From: JBGPTK01 sp963797765 | Lineage (GTDB): Bacteria; Acidobacteriota; Terriglobia; Acidiferrales; UBA7541 | Length of the DNA: 64,000 nucleotides | NCBI GenBank assembly: GCA_963797765.1 | Contig: CAWCQU010000002.1 | Coordinates: 1,178,001-1,242,000 of the forward strand | Direction: 5' to 3' | Shown: positions 18,205 to 27,259 of the stretch, piece after piece | How positions within the stretch are numbered: position 1 is the stretch's first letter | Layout: every line of letters begins with the position of its first letter | The notes under the pieces: model-generated | Told to the model about the DNA's origin: nothing | What the model saw: only the letters and a program-made list of their open reading frames with translations | Databases searched by the model: none | Translations under genes and position numbers: made by a program

Positions 18205-19079
18205 CGGAATTGGTGAACAAAGCCGGACCCGAATCCCAACAATTGATCCGCAATATCTCTGACACCGCGCGATGGGTGGCAGTCTACCGCGCGGACGAGA
18301 ACGATCGGCCCGACGCGCTCTTTCGCGATCCTTTTGCCCGGCGGCTCGCGGGCCAGCGCGGCGAAGAAATCGCCAGCGCCATGCCGTTCCAGAAGAAAAA
18401 TAGCTGGCCGTTCGTGGCGCGAACCTATTTGTTCGATGCGTTCATCAACGAGCAAGTCCGGCAGGGCGCGGAAATGGTGGTCAATCTCGCCGCCGGACTC
18501 GATGCCAGGCCTTATCGAATGGCGCTGCCGCCGTCCTTGCAATGGGTCGAGGTGGATCTTCCCGGCATCCTTGACTACAAGGAAGAAATCCTCGGCAGTG
18601 AAAAACCCGTCTGCGCGCTGGAACGAATTCGCCTGGACCTGGCCGATGGAAACGCCCGCCGCGAATTATTCGAGCGACTGGGAAAAAGAGCGAAAAAAGT
18701 GCTGGTGGTCACCGAAGGATTGCTCGGTTATCTATCGGAAGACGAAGCCGGCTCACTGGCCGTTGACCTGGCGCATCCCGCCAGCTTTCAGCGTTGGGTG
18801 TTGGATATTGGCTCGCCGGCGCTGATGCGCATGATACAGAAGAGATTGAATCCGCAACTGAACAAGGCGGGCGCACCGATAAAATTTGGACCGCAAGAGG
18901 GTCCGGATTTCTTCAACCGTTACGGCTGGAATCCCACGGATGTTCGTTCGGTGTTCACGATCGCCGCGCAATTCAAGCGGCTCCCACTATTCCTGCGGCT
19001 GATCGCGATGGTTTCGGATACGGAAAAATTCCAGGCCAAGCGGCCCTGGTCCGGAATCTGCCTATGTGAAAAGAAATGA
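18201..19079 (+). CDS. Class I SAM-dependent methyltransferase, leucine-carboxyl-methyltransferase-like (PF04072 family)
   Basis: 292 residues. The SAM site is VVNLAAGLDARPYRM, the family form of motif I, followed by WVEVDLPGILDYKEEIL (motif II acidic residue) and VLVVTEGLLGYLSEDE. An N-terminal SDTARWVAVYRADENDRPDA segment and RDPFARRLAG are usual for this family, which includes eukaryotic PP2A methyltransferase and many bacterial enzymes of unknown substrate or natural-product O-methyltransferases. Its ATG overlaps the VOC gene stop by four bases (ATGA), making it the last gene of the sigma-factor operon. The substrate is unknown. Confidence 0.88.
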   Translation: MTELVNKAGPESQQLIRNISDTARWVAVYRADENDRPDALFRDPFARRLAGQRGEEIASAMPFQKKNSWPFVARTYLFDAFINEQVRQGAEMVVNLAAGLDARPYRMALPPSLQWVEVDLPGILDYKEEILGSEKPVCALERIRLDLADGNARRELFERLGKRAKKVLVVTEGLLGYLSEDEAGSLAVDLAHPASFQRWVLDIGSPALMRMIQKRLNPQLNKAGAPIKFGPQEGPDFFNRYGWNPTDVRSVFTIAAQFKRLPLFLRLIAMVSDTEKFQAKRPWSGICLCEKK

Positions 19080-19111
19080 AGGATATCGGGTTGTCCAGCT
19101 TGAGTTTGTCC

Positions 19112-19184
19112 CAGGTTTTTAGGGGGTCGGAGCTTCAGCTCCGACATTCGCGTTGCTAGAAAAGCGGGCTTTAGCCCCTGAGGC
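19112..19184 (+). repeat. REP-A element, copy 1
   Basis: A TTTTTAGGGG lead is followed by the palindrome GTCGGAGCTTCAGCTCCGAC and, after a variable 25-30 nt, a second palindrome GGGCTTTAGCCCC. It lies between the convergent methyltransferase and leuB genes. Six other full or partial copies, and one degenerate copy, are listed below. Confidence 0.9.
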
Positions 19185-19253
19185 TTCCGCGCGAGAAGGC
19201 TTGCGGTAGCGCATTCCACGTCAAACCTAGGAAAGCACCAAAGTACCGGCAGC

Positions 19254-20369
19254 CTAAACTCCCCATCCATATCGTTCCGAATGCAGCAGCGATTCGCCCA
19301 TCTCGGTGCGAATCATTTCCGTCATGGACGAGCAGCCGATGATTTTGCTATCGGCCTCGGCAATGTCTGTGGTGCGGTAGCCGCGATCCACCACACGATC
19401 CACCGCGGCATCCATCCACAACGGCTCAGCATCCAGTCCAAACGATTCCTTCAGCATCATGCTGATGCAGGAAATCGATCCAATCGGGCACGCCAGATCC
19501 TTTCCTGCAATCGAAGGCGCCGATCCGTGGATTGGCTCGTAGAGCGCCGGACCATCGCCCAGACTCATCGAAGGGACCAGGCCGATCGAACCAACCAGCG
19601 CGGCGGCTTCATCGCTCAAAATATCCCCAAACATATTGGAAGTCAGGATCACGTCGAATTCCGACGGGCGCAAAATCAATTGCATCGCCGCGTTGTCCAC
19701 GTACATGTGCTCCAGCGTAACGCTGGGATAATCGCTGGCGATGCGGTTCACCGTCCGCCGCCACAGCCCGGAGCTGGCCAGCACGTTGGCCTTATCCACG
19801 CTGGCCAAGCGTTTGTGCCGTTTTTCCGCGCGCGCAAACGCATACCGCGCGATCCGTTCAATTTCCGAAGAAGAATAGGTCTCGACGTCGAAAGCCGTCT
19901 CCAAGTCATCGCTGCCGCTGCAGCCATGTTCGCCAAAGTAAATCCCACCGGCAAGCTCGCGCACGATTTCAAAATCGAATTTGCGCGCGCGTTCCGGGCG
20001 CAGCGGAGAAATTCCCCGCAGCGCGGGGCGCAAACGCGTGGGACGGACGTTAATAAAAAGGCCGAGTTGCTGGCGCAAGGCCAGTAATCCGCTTTCCGGC
20101 CGCTTGCCCACCGGCAGGCTGTCCCACCGCGGACCGCCCACGGCGCCCAGCAGCACCGCATCGGCGGAACGGCAACCATCGAGAGTTTCATCAGGAAGTG
20201 GAGTTCCACACCGGTCAATCGCGATTCCCCCGATTGGAAATTCGATCAGGTCAAATTGATGTCCAAATTCCGCCGCACAATCTTTCAGCACACGCGTCGC
20301 CGCGCCGGTCACTTCGGGGCCGATCCCATCCCCCGGCAGCAGCGCGATCGTCTTTTTGATTCCACCCAT
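19254..20369 (-). CDS. leuB: 3-isopropylmalate dehydrogenase
   Basis: Third step of leucine synthesis: NAD-dependent oxidation and decarboxylation of 3-isopropylmalate. The start is ATG 20369 with AAAGGGG ahead; a longer frame begins at 20396 inside the end of leuA. Signatures: LLPGDGIGPEV at the N-terminus, LGAVGGPRWD, the Arg-rich substrate site INVRPTRLRPAL, VDKANVLASSGLWR, SNMFGDILSDEAA and the NAD loop YEPIHGSAPSIAGK. Length (371 residues) is normal for the family. It follows leuA with a 26-bp gap in a leuA-leuB operon; the isomerase genes leuC and leuD are not in the window. Confidence 0.95.
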   Translation of the reverse strand: MGGIKKTIALLPGDGIGPEVTGAATRVLKDCAAEFGHQFDLIEFPIGGIAIDRCGTPLPDETLDGCRSADAVLLGAVGGPRWDSLPVGKRPESGLLALRQQLGLFINVRPTRLRPALRGISPLRPERARKFDFEIVRELAGGIYFGEHGCSGSDDLETAFDVETYSSSEIERIARYAFARAEKRHKRLASVDKANVLASSGLWRRTVNRIASDYPSVTLEHMYVDNAAMQLILRPSEFDVILTSNMFGDILSDEAAALVGSIGLVPSMSLGDGPALYEPIHGSAPSIAGKDLACPIGSISCISMMLKESFGLDAEPLWMDAAVDRVVDRGYRTTDIAEADSKIIGCSSMTEMIRTEMGESLLHSERYGWGV

Positions 20370-20395
20370 GGCAGTTTCCCCTTTGGCCAATTCCA

Positions 20396-21592
20396 CTAGT
20401 GCGCCGCGGTAGCGCTGCTGGCTGCTTGAGCCGGCGCGCGATTGCGGCGAAGTTGGTGCACAATTTTGAGGAGGTCCCGGTCCGTCACACGCTTGGTTTC
20501 ATCCGCCACGGCCATCGCGGCCCGGTAGCAATCCATCAGTTCATCATCCTCGAGCGAATAGCCCAATTCGGCCAGCCGGGAGCGCAGCGCATTCCGCCCG
20601 GAATGCTTTCCCAGCACAAGCTGACGGGCGGGCACGCCGACTGCTTCCGGCGAAATAATTTCGTATGTTAACGGATTCTTCAGAATGCCATCCTGATGGA
20701 TTCCGGCCTCGTGTGCGAAAGCGTTAGCGCCCACCACGGCTTTGTTCGGCGGCACCGAGACGCCCGTAATCATCGAAAGCAACCGGCTGGTGGGATACAA
20801 CTGGTCGAGTTTCAGGTTGGTGGTCATATTGAAATGGGCTCGCCGGACGGCCAGCGCCACCGCAAATTCCTCGAGCGATGCATTGCCGGCACGTTCACCG
20901 ATGCCATTGATCGTGCATTCCACTTGCCGGGCTCCCGCGCGGACGGCCGCCAGCGAATTCGCCACCGCCATTCCCAGATCGTTATGGCAATGCGCGCTAA
21001 GAACCACGTGGTCGAAGCCACGAAGCTGCGCGCGGACCCGCCGGAAAATTTCCGCATACTCGTCGGGAGTGGTATAGCCAACTGTATCAGGAATATTTAG
21101 GATGGTTGCGCCTTCCTTGGCTGCTGCTTCCATAACTTCACACAGGAAATCGATGTCGCTCCGGCTGGCATCTTCGGCCGAGAATTCGACCTCCGGACAA
21201 CGCATCCGCCCGTACCGCACCATCTGTGAGATTTGGTCGAATGCTTCGCTCCGTGATGTTCGCAACTTGTGCTTCAGATGCAGATCCGAGGTAGCTAAAA
21301 AGATGTGCAGTCGAGGTTTGGCTGCGGGCTCAAGGGCCCGAAGAGCGGCATCCACATCTTCCTGTCGAGCGCGCGCCAGGGCCGCCACCCGGCAGCCTGT
21401 GATCGCGCCAGCCACTGTGCGAACCGATTCCAAATCGCCCGCCGAGGCGATGGGGAAGCCCGCCTCGATCACGTCCACGCCCAACTGTTCGAGTTGACGA
21501 GCCAGTTGCAGCTTTTCTTCACGATTCATCGAAAAGCCCGGTGATTGCTCGCCGTCCCTCAGAGTCGTGTCGAAAATATGCACGGATTCCAT
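20396..21592 (-). CDS. leuA: 2-isopropylmalate synthase, short form
   Basis: First committed step of leucine synthesis: condensation of acetyl-CoA with 2-oxoisovalerate. The start ATG 21592 has GAGGTG ahead; the frame extends to 21649 but the extra residues look untranslated. The HMGL-like TIM barrel shows DTTLRDGEQSPGFS, NIPDTVGYTTPDEY and the HxH metal site in SAHCHNDLGMAVANS, then GIGERAGNASLEE and the communication domain with NAFAHEAGIHQDG and LGKHSGRNALRSRL. The protein ends after 398 residues, shortly after DRDLLKIVHQL, so the C-terminal LeuA regulatory domain that binds leucine (about 120 residues) is missing. Enzymes of this length are either leucine-insensitive LeuA or related condensing enzymes such as citramalate or homocitrate synthase; the leuB neighbour favours leuA. 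Confidence 0.9.
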   Translation of the reverse strand: MESVHIFDTTLRDGEQSPGFSMNREEKLQLARQLEQLGVDVIEAGFPIASAGDLESVRTVAGAITGCRVAALARARQEDVDAALRALEPAAKPRLHIFLATSDLHLKHKLRTSRSEAFDQISQMVRYGRMRCPEVEFSAEDASRSDIDFLCEVMEAAAKEGATILNIPDTVGYTTPDEYAEIFRRVRAQLRGFDHVVLSAHCHNDLGMAVANSLAAVRAGARQVECTINGIGERAGNASLEEFAVALAVRRAHFNMTTNLKLDQLYPTSRLLSMITGVSVPPNKAVVGANAFAHEAGIHQDGILKNPLTYEIISPEAVGVPARQLVLGKHSGRNALRSRLAELGYSLEDDELMDCYRAAMAVADETKRVTDRDLLKIVHQLRRNRAPAQAASSATAAH

Positions 21593-21712
21593 AAGCACCT
21601 CGAATGGATCGCCATAGATAGTCAAGCCCCTAATGGGTGCCAAGTCCAATTTATAATTCTTTGCATATTCATATAAGAAATTTATACTGTCCCTCCGAAT
21701 TTGAAATTGGCT

Positions 21713-21784
21713 AGGTTTTTAGGGGGTCGGAGCTTTAGCTCCGACATCAGCGTCTGCATGAGGATGGGGCTTTAGCCCCTGAAG
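21713..21784 (+). repeat. REP-A element, copy 2
   Basis: Same two-palindrome unit as at 19112, with one C-to-T change at the palindrome centre (GAGCTTTAGCTCCGAC). It lies in the divergent leuA-lysR gap, next to an AT-rich stretch (21650-21690) that probably holds the leuA promoter. Confidence 0.9.
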
Positions 21785-21849
21785 AGATCGACAACCAGAA
21801 CGCTACGGGACTATAGGACGCTCAGCCAAGCCAAGGGGGTCGTAAGCCC

Positions 21850-22773
21850 ATGGATTTAGCATCTTTACAGGTTTTCCTAACCGTCGCCCGTGAGAAGAGC
21901 TTTTCGCGGGCGGCCCACAAACTCTACCGCACACAACCTGCCATCAGCATTTCTGTTCGCAAACTCGAGGACTGGGTCGGCCAACCCCTTTTTGTGCGCG
22001 GCTCGCGCGCCGGCAAGCTCACCGAGGCTGGCGAGTTGCTCATCGAGTACGCCGAGCGGATGCTGAACCTGAAGAGCGAGATTCTAAAGGGCGTGGAAGA
22101 CCTGCAAAACTTGCGGGGAGGCAAGCTTTCCATCGGGGTCAACGAAAGTTCCATCCATGCCCTATTGCCGGTGCTGGTGCGCTACCGGGAGCGCTATCCC
22201 GATGTGAAGATTTCCATTCACCGCGTGCTCTCGCGCGACGTACCGCACGAAGTGCTGAACTACCGGCTCGACGTGGGCATCATTTCCTTTATTCCGCAGG
22301 ATGAGAAGTTAACAGCCACGCCCTTTGTTCGCGATGATCTGGCCTTCGTTGTCTATCCCGGGCACAGGCTGGCAAAGTGCAAGTCCGTGGACATCTCGGA
22401 ATTGGGTGACGAAACATTTATCGCTCACATTGTGGATTCTCCCCATCGCACCGCCGTGATCCAGCTCTTCAGCCAGCACAATGTGCCGCTGCGAATGCCG
22501 GTGGATATGCCTACCATCGAAAGCATCAAGCGCTTCGTCGAAATGGAAATGGGAGTCGCGATTGTGCCCAGTATGTGCGCGAAGATGGAAGTGGAGCGCG
22601 GCACCCTGGTGGAAGTAAAAATCAAGCAGATGAAATTGCCGCGCCAGCTCAATCTGATCTACCGCCGCCACGACGAAATTTCGCACGCCACACGCGCGCT
22701 GTTGCGCCTGGTCCGTCCGCGTGGACCCAAAACGACCGATGGCCGCCGCGAAGACAAAGTCTCCGCCACCTGA
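21850..22773 (+). CDS. LysR-family transcriptional regulator
   Basis: 307 residues. The N-terminal winged helix (MDLASLQVFLTVAREKSFSR, then AAHKLYRTQPAISISVRKLE and FVRGSRAGKLTEAG) is the LysR DNA-binding domain, joined by a linker helix to a two-lobed effector domain (GGKLSIGVNESSIHALLPVL, YPDVKISIHRVLS, LDVGIISF, MGVAIVPS). The CbbR/CysB-like layout gives no clear effector. It is divergent from leuA across a 257-bp gap, and LysR proteins often control the divergent neighbour, so leuA-leuB is a likely target. The frame runs 30 residues past the effector domain with a basic tail (RPRGPKTTDGRRED). Confidence 0.92.
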   Translation: MDLASLQVFLTVAREKSFSRAAHKLYRTQPAISISVRKLEDWVGQPLFVRGSRAGKLTEAGELLIEYAERMLNLKSEILKGVEDLQNLRGGKLSIGVNESSIHALLPVLVRYRERYPDVKISIHRVLSRDVPHEVLNYRLDVGIISFIPQDEKLTATPFVRDDLAFVVYPGHRLAKCKSVDISELGDETFIAHIVDSPHRTAVIQLFSQHNVPLRMPVDMPTIESIKRFVEMEMGVAIVPSMCAKMEVERGTLVEVKIKQMKLPRQLNLIYRRHDEISHATRALLRLVRPRGPKTTDGRREDKVSAT

Positions 22774-22861
22774 TCCTCTCCGCGGCCCTCTGCGTGTTTC
22801 TCTCTGCGTCCTCTGCGGTAATGTTTGTCATTTTTTGCTTTTCTTTTCGCGCCTCAAGAAC
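22774..22861. repeat. Cryptic CGCAGAG-type intergenic repeat
   Basis: The minus strand reads as a run of variants of GCAGAGGACGCAGAG. Related text occurs at about 51236-51265 and 56785-56822. It contains no ORF and fills the gap between the convergent lysR and aminotransferase genes. Confidence 0.5.
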
Positions 22862-23953
22862 CTACCGGCTGAGTTCATCTAGCACAACAGCCAAGCGGTT
22901 AAGCCCCTCGCGCGTCATTTCAGTATCACCACCAATTCCCAGCCGGAAATGTCCCGGCATCTCGAAGAATTTTCCGGGCACCACGCTCGTTTCGTATTTT
23001 TCGCGCAGCAAAGCGCACAAGCGGTCCACGGTTCCGGTAAGCAGCCGCGGAAACACGATGGTTCCCGCCGCGGGACGCGCCACCGCAAGGTCCTTGCGCG
23101 AATCAAGAAACTGATCGAGCAAGCGCCGGTTTGTATCGAGCAGCGATTGCGCTCCCGCCGAAATTTCAGCCAGGTGGTCCAGAGCGATCACGCTCAATTG
23201 TTCCGCCACTGGAGGCGGGATCACCCCGAACAAATCATTCAGCCGCCACATGCGCTCCGCCATTTCCGGCGCTGCCAGTATCCACCCGCAACGCAATCCG
23301 GAAAGGCCGTAAGCCTTTGTCAGGCTGCTGGTAACCAGAAAATGCTCGCCCAAATGAAACGCCGATCGCACGGATGGATCGAACAGCATTTCCAGATAGA
23401 CTTCGTCCACCAGAACGCGCGCCCCGGCATTGCGCGCTAATTCCCCCACCTCGCGCAGGGACGAATCAGCAATCCGAACGCCGCTGGGATTGTGAAAATT
23501 CGTAAGCACCACCAGCCGCGTGCGCGGCGTCATCGCTTTGGCCACTTCGCACGGATCGAGGCGAAAGCCATCTTCGAATCGCCTGGGGAATCGCCGCACG
23601 TGCGCTCCCAGGTATTCCGCAGCGGTAATGAGTAGTTCATAGGTGGGATGCTCGATCAGCACTTCATCGCCCGGCTCCAGCACCGCAGCCATCGCCAGGT
23701 GATTCGCCATCGAAGTGCCGGTAGCTGCCACCACGCAGTTCACCGGCACGCCTGCTTTTTTCGCCAGCCGCTCCAGCAACGGGGGATAGCCATATCCGCC
23801 GGGTGAGGAAAGCTGCAATTCTTCGAGGCGAACCGGCAATTTGCTTAAAGGCAGGCCGGCCAGGCCGCTGGTCGCCAGATTGAACCGCGCGTGCGAGCGC
23901 AATTTCGCGAATTCCATGTACGGCGAACGAATTTCCGATCGCATCTGGTTCAT
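22862..23953 (-). CDS. PLP-dependent aminotransferase, class I/II
   Basis: 363 residues from ATG 23953, chosen because the ATG overlaps the stop of the upstream permease (ATGA). Fold-type I features are visible: GYGYPPLLERLAKKAG, the cofactor site AATGTSMANHLAMAA, NFHNPSGV, ARVLVDEVYLEMLF and the Schiff-base Lys in SSLTKAYGLSGLRCGW; the substrate Arg is in GHFRLGIGG. The family includes aspartate, alanine, aromatic and less common amino acid transaminases plus enzymes of secondary metabolism; this one is not assignable. Coupling to an amino acid permease suggests uptake and deamination of the same amino acid. Confidence 0.9.
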   Translation of the reverse strand: MNQMRSEIRSPYMEFAKLRSHARFNLATSGLAGLPLSKLPVRLEELQLSSPGGYGYPPLLERLAKKAGVPVNCVVAATGTSMANHLAMAAVLEPGDEVLIEHPTYELLITAAEYLGAHVRRFPRRFEDGFRLDPCEVAKAMTPRTRLVVLTNFHNPSGVRIADSSLREVGELARNAGARVLVDEVYLEMLFDPSVRSAFHLGEHFLVTSSLTKAYGLSGLRCGWILAAPEMAERMWRLNDLFGVIPPPVAEQLSVIALDHLAEISAGAQSLLDTNRRLLDQFLDSRKDLAVARPAAGTIVFPRLLTGTVDRLCALLREKYETSVVPGKFFEMPGHFRLGIGGDTEMTREGLNRLAVVLDELSR

Positions 23954-25361
23954 TGTGTATTGATCCCCGGCGTCCGGCGCCATCGCCACAGAAAATATAC
24001 AGGAACACCGGCCAGAAGAATCGCCATTCCCACCAATGTGTTTCGCGGGTATTTGTAAATGGTATTGATCACCACCAGCCACGACGCCGCCACGAACAGA
24101 GCAGTTGTAATCGGATGCCCCGGCACGCGGAAGCCGCTACGCTCCGGGATCCGCTCCCTCATCCTGACGCGCCTTCCGATCCGCCTCGCGCTCGCGGCGC
24201 CGAAACACAAAAAGGCACGACGCCGACAATCCAAAAAAGATAAAATCCATCGAAACCACATAATTCAAAATTTGCTCGTAGCGGCCCAGCAGAGTGATCG
24301 CGATTGCGAATACCCCTTGCAGCGACGATGGCAACCACGGGCACTCGCGTGCGCGGATGCACCCACGCAACGCTTGGGAAAAATAATCCATCTTCCGCCA
24401 TCGCGAAATAGACGCGCGGCGCCGTCAAGATGGATTGGCTCAGAAATCCCAGCGTCGAAATCATGATTCCCATCGCCAGCAGCGCCGCGCCTCGCTCGCC
24501 CAACGCCAATCGCATTACGGCGGACGCAGGAGTGGTGGTTTGCGCCAGGCCCGCCGGCCCCAAAGCGCGCACGCACACGAAATTGACAGCCAGATACAGC
24601 GCGATCACTCCCAGCACGCCCAGAATCAGTCCGCGCGGAAGATTTTTTCGCGGTTCGCGCACTTCCCCCGCAATAAAATTCGCGGTCTGCCAGCCGCCAA
24701 AAGAAAAAAGAACCGGAGTCAGCGCCGCCCCGAACGCGGTCAACAAATCAACCGATACCGGACGATCGAGCAACGGACGCCATTCTCCCGCCGGAGGGTG
24801 CACCAGCAGCCAGCCGCAAGCCACCAGTCCCGCAATCGCCAGAATCTTCAGCAGCATCAAAATACTTTGCACCGTGCTGCCCGCGCGCACTCCAAGACAA
24901 TTTATCAACGTCAGCAAAACCAGCGCCAGCGTGGCCACCACCCCATCGCCCAACGGAAGGTGTGTCACTTCCAGGAAATACCGCGCGAACGTGACGGCCA
25001 CCGCGGCCATTCCGCCAGTCTGAATCACCAGCAGCAGCACCCAGCCATACAGAAACGCGAGCAGCGGATGGTATGCCTCGCGAATATACGCGTACTGGCC
25101 GCCCACTCGCGGCAACCGCGCCGCCAGTTCCGCATAAATAAATGCTCCGGCCAAGGCAATCACTCCGCCCAGCACCCACGCACCCAGAATCAGCAGCGGC
25201 GTGTGCACCTGACGCGCAACCACGTACGGATTGATAAAAATTCCGGAGCCAATGATCCCGCCCATCACGATCATCGTCGCGTCGAAAAGCCCCAGGCGGG
25301 CCACCAGACCTCTCGACGAATTTTTCTCGTGGGCTGCGGAATCGCTGGTAGGAACGGTCAT
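23950..25361 (-). CDS. APC-family amino acid permease (two frameshifts)
   Basis: About 470 residues after repair, with about twelve membrane helices. The APC/LAT signature starts RLGLFDATMIVMGGIIGSGI, and YAYIREAYHPLLAFLYGWVL and INCLGVRAGSTVQSILMLLK follow. The first frame runs to VPVVAIV; one extra base near 24318 leads into LQGVFAIAITLLGRYEQIL, and another near 24150 leads into FRVPGHPITTALFVAASWL and a stop at 23950. Because that stop overlaps the aminotransferase ATG, the repaired frame is well supported. Expected role: proton- or exchange-coupled uptake of an amino acid across the inner membrane. Confidence 0.85.
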
Positions 25362-25463
25362 GAAATGGTTAAAACATCGGATGAAAATTCACGATGGCGG
25401 GCACTCTATCACATTGCCAAAGCATGCTGCGGGCTGGTAGTGCACGAATCTCAGACTGGCTCG

Positions 25464-25535
25464 ATTTTTAGGGGGTCGGAGCTTCAGCTCCGACATCAGT
25501 GCTTCCAGGAACATAGGGCTTTAGCCCCTGAGGCT
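25464..25535 (+). repeat. REP-A element, copy 3
   Basis: Full copy: TTTTTAGGGG lead, palindrome GTCGGAGCTTCAGCTCCGAC, then GGGCTTTAGCCCC after 26 nt. It sits between the permease start and the next membrane-protein gene. Confidence 0.9.
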
Positions 25536-25602
25536 CCACGTGGAAAAATCGTCGTCACACGCGACACAGTGTCAAACGAGGATACGGCGATTCGCGCTCG
25601 CC

Positions 25603-26022
25603 TTATCCGCCAAATGCCTGCTTCACATCAGGCTTCAAAAGGTAGATCAGTATCCAAATGTCGATCGCGCAAATCACTAAATTAAAAGCCGCGAATCCAG
25701 GGCGGAAGTGAAGAACCGAATTCAGCACCCGCAACAAGGAGAAAACGCCGCTCACGCCCACCAGAATCATGGTCAGCAGCCGGCTCCAATTTTGCAGTTT
25801 CCACAAACCAAAACCCACCACCGCGTAAAGCACCGCGAAACCAAAAATAAACACGCCCGCCAGCACCCCGAGTCCCGCAATCACGGAACTATCGATCCGC
25901 GAATGGCTCATTCGAGAGAGTAAAGCCCCGCCAAACATGAAGATCAGTGCAAACAGCACCGCGCATGCCGCGCCCATAAACGAAAGAATCGCCAGCACCG
26001 TTACCCCTGCAGGACGTTCCAT
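25603..26022 (-). CDS. Small integral membrane protein, unknown
   Basis: 139 residues starting MERPAGVTVLAILSFMG; ATG 26022 has GGGGAGG eight bases ahead, better than the upstream in-frame starts. Four hydrophobic segments are seen: VTVLAILSFMGAACAVLFAL, a long VIAGLGVLAGVFIFGFAVLY, WSRLLTMILVGVSGVFSLLR and FAAFNLVICAIDIWILIYLL. The pattern of a MRPxGVT-type start with WKLQNW between helices resembles small uncharacterised membrane proteins common in Acidobacteria. It is followed on the same strand by nothing related; the upstream gene is the nucleoside hydrolase 21 bp away, so both may be co-transcribed. Confidence 0.8.
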   Translation of the reverse strand: MERPAGVTVLAILSFMGAACAVLFALIFMFGGALLSRMSHSRIDSSVIAGLGVLAGVFIFGFAVLYAVVGFGLWKLQNWSRLLTMILVGVSGVFSLLRVLNSVLHFRPGFAAFNLVICAIDIWILIYLLKPDVKQAFGG

Positions 26023-26043
26023 TCGCATACCTCCCCACAAAAT

Positions 26044-26971
26044 TTAACTCAATCGTGCGTACAACAATTCTTTCCACTTCGTTGGATCGATCGACCAAAC
26101 CACTTCCACATTGGGTTGTTGCTTCAGCACTCCGTTTTGATCCACCACCGTCATTCCGCGCGTCACTTCGCTTGCGGTTTCGATCTCTACGAAATGGTGC
26201 CCCAGTTTCGTGCAGATTGACGCATCCAGCGCCACCGCCATGGCGGTGGGATCGGCCAGCGAAAATCCCGTGTGATGCAGCCATTCGCGCGCCATTTTAA
26301 ATGCCGTGCGATTGCAATCAAACGCAAAGCCCGCATACGGAGTTTGCAAATTGCGGATGTGCGCCATTTCCGCGTCGGAAAGTTCCGCGGTCCCACGGCA
26401 GTTTTCCACTCCGATCATCGTCAGCGGCAATCCGCAATGAAACACGATTTTCGCCGCTTCGGGATCGAGCCAGATATTGTATTCCGCCGCCGGAGTGATG
26501 TTTCCCACCGTGCACGATGCTCCGCCCAGCATGTATACCTGCCGGAACTTGCTGACGATATCCGGCGCCAACCGCACCGCCATTGCCAGGTTCGTCAATG
26601 GTCCCAGCGTTACCAGCGTGTATTCTCCCGGCCGCGCGCGCACCAGGCGAATCAACGCTTCCACCGCATGTTCCTGCTCCGCCGCCCGCTTCGGCGCCGG
26701 ATAATTCATCTCGCCCATGCCATCCGAGCCGTGAAAAAAATAAGCGTAGCTGGCTTCGCGCAGCAAGGGCCGCGTTGCAACCCACATACACCGGCACATT
26801 TTTTCCGCACAATTCCGCCGTATATCCGGCATTTTTCGCTCCGATCGCCGTTGCCACGTTGCCCGATACGATGGTCAGCGCATCCACCTGCACTTCCGGA
26901 TCGCGCAACGCCATCAGAATCGCCACGGCGTCGTCGGATGCGGTATCGGTATCAATCAGGAAGCGGCGCAT
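26044..26971 (-). CDS. Inosine/uridine-preferring nucleoside hydrolase (one frameshift)
   Basis: About 308 residues after repair. The N-terminal calcium motif DTDTASDDAVAIL (DxDxxxDDA) and TIVSGNVATAIGAKNAGY are family hallmarks; the middle shows VTLGPLTNLAMAVRL and MLGGASCTVGNITPAAEYNI, and the last Ca ligand is in SLADPTAMAVALD. An extra A, opposite plus-strand 26775-26776, breaks the frame between VPVYVGC and RPLLREASYAYFF. Start ATG 26971 has GAGGGAA ahead. The enzyme cleaves the N-glycosidic bond of ribonucleosides in purine or pyrimidine salvage. No signal peptide is seen, so it is cytoplasmic. Confidence 0.85.
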
Positions 26972-27259
26972 GAAATTCCCTCGAATGTTTTTACGCCGCG
27001 AGTATAGAGGAAAGCCGGGGCTTGCGAAACTGTTGGAAGGATTCTTGCGCGTCGCTCGCCCGGCAAACTGCGAGGAGGAATACCTAAACACCGCAATGCG
27101 AAAGTTTCAACAACTCAAACGCCAAATAAGAATATCGCCGCTTTGCTCGTGCATGGCAGTCATCCCGATCCCGCTCCCGCGGGAGAGGGATCCCGAGTAA
27201 TCTTTCAATGCTTGCGAACCCGCGGCTTAGATTGATGGTGTAAAGCGTCGTGTGGGGAA

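Noticed and set aside
24435..25685. 416-codon plus-strand frame, rich in His, Gln and Arg
   Set aside because: Antisense to the clear APC permease; the composition is that of a shadow of a membrane-protein gene.
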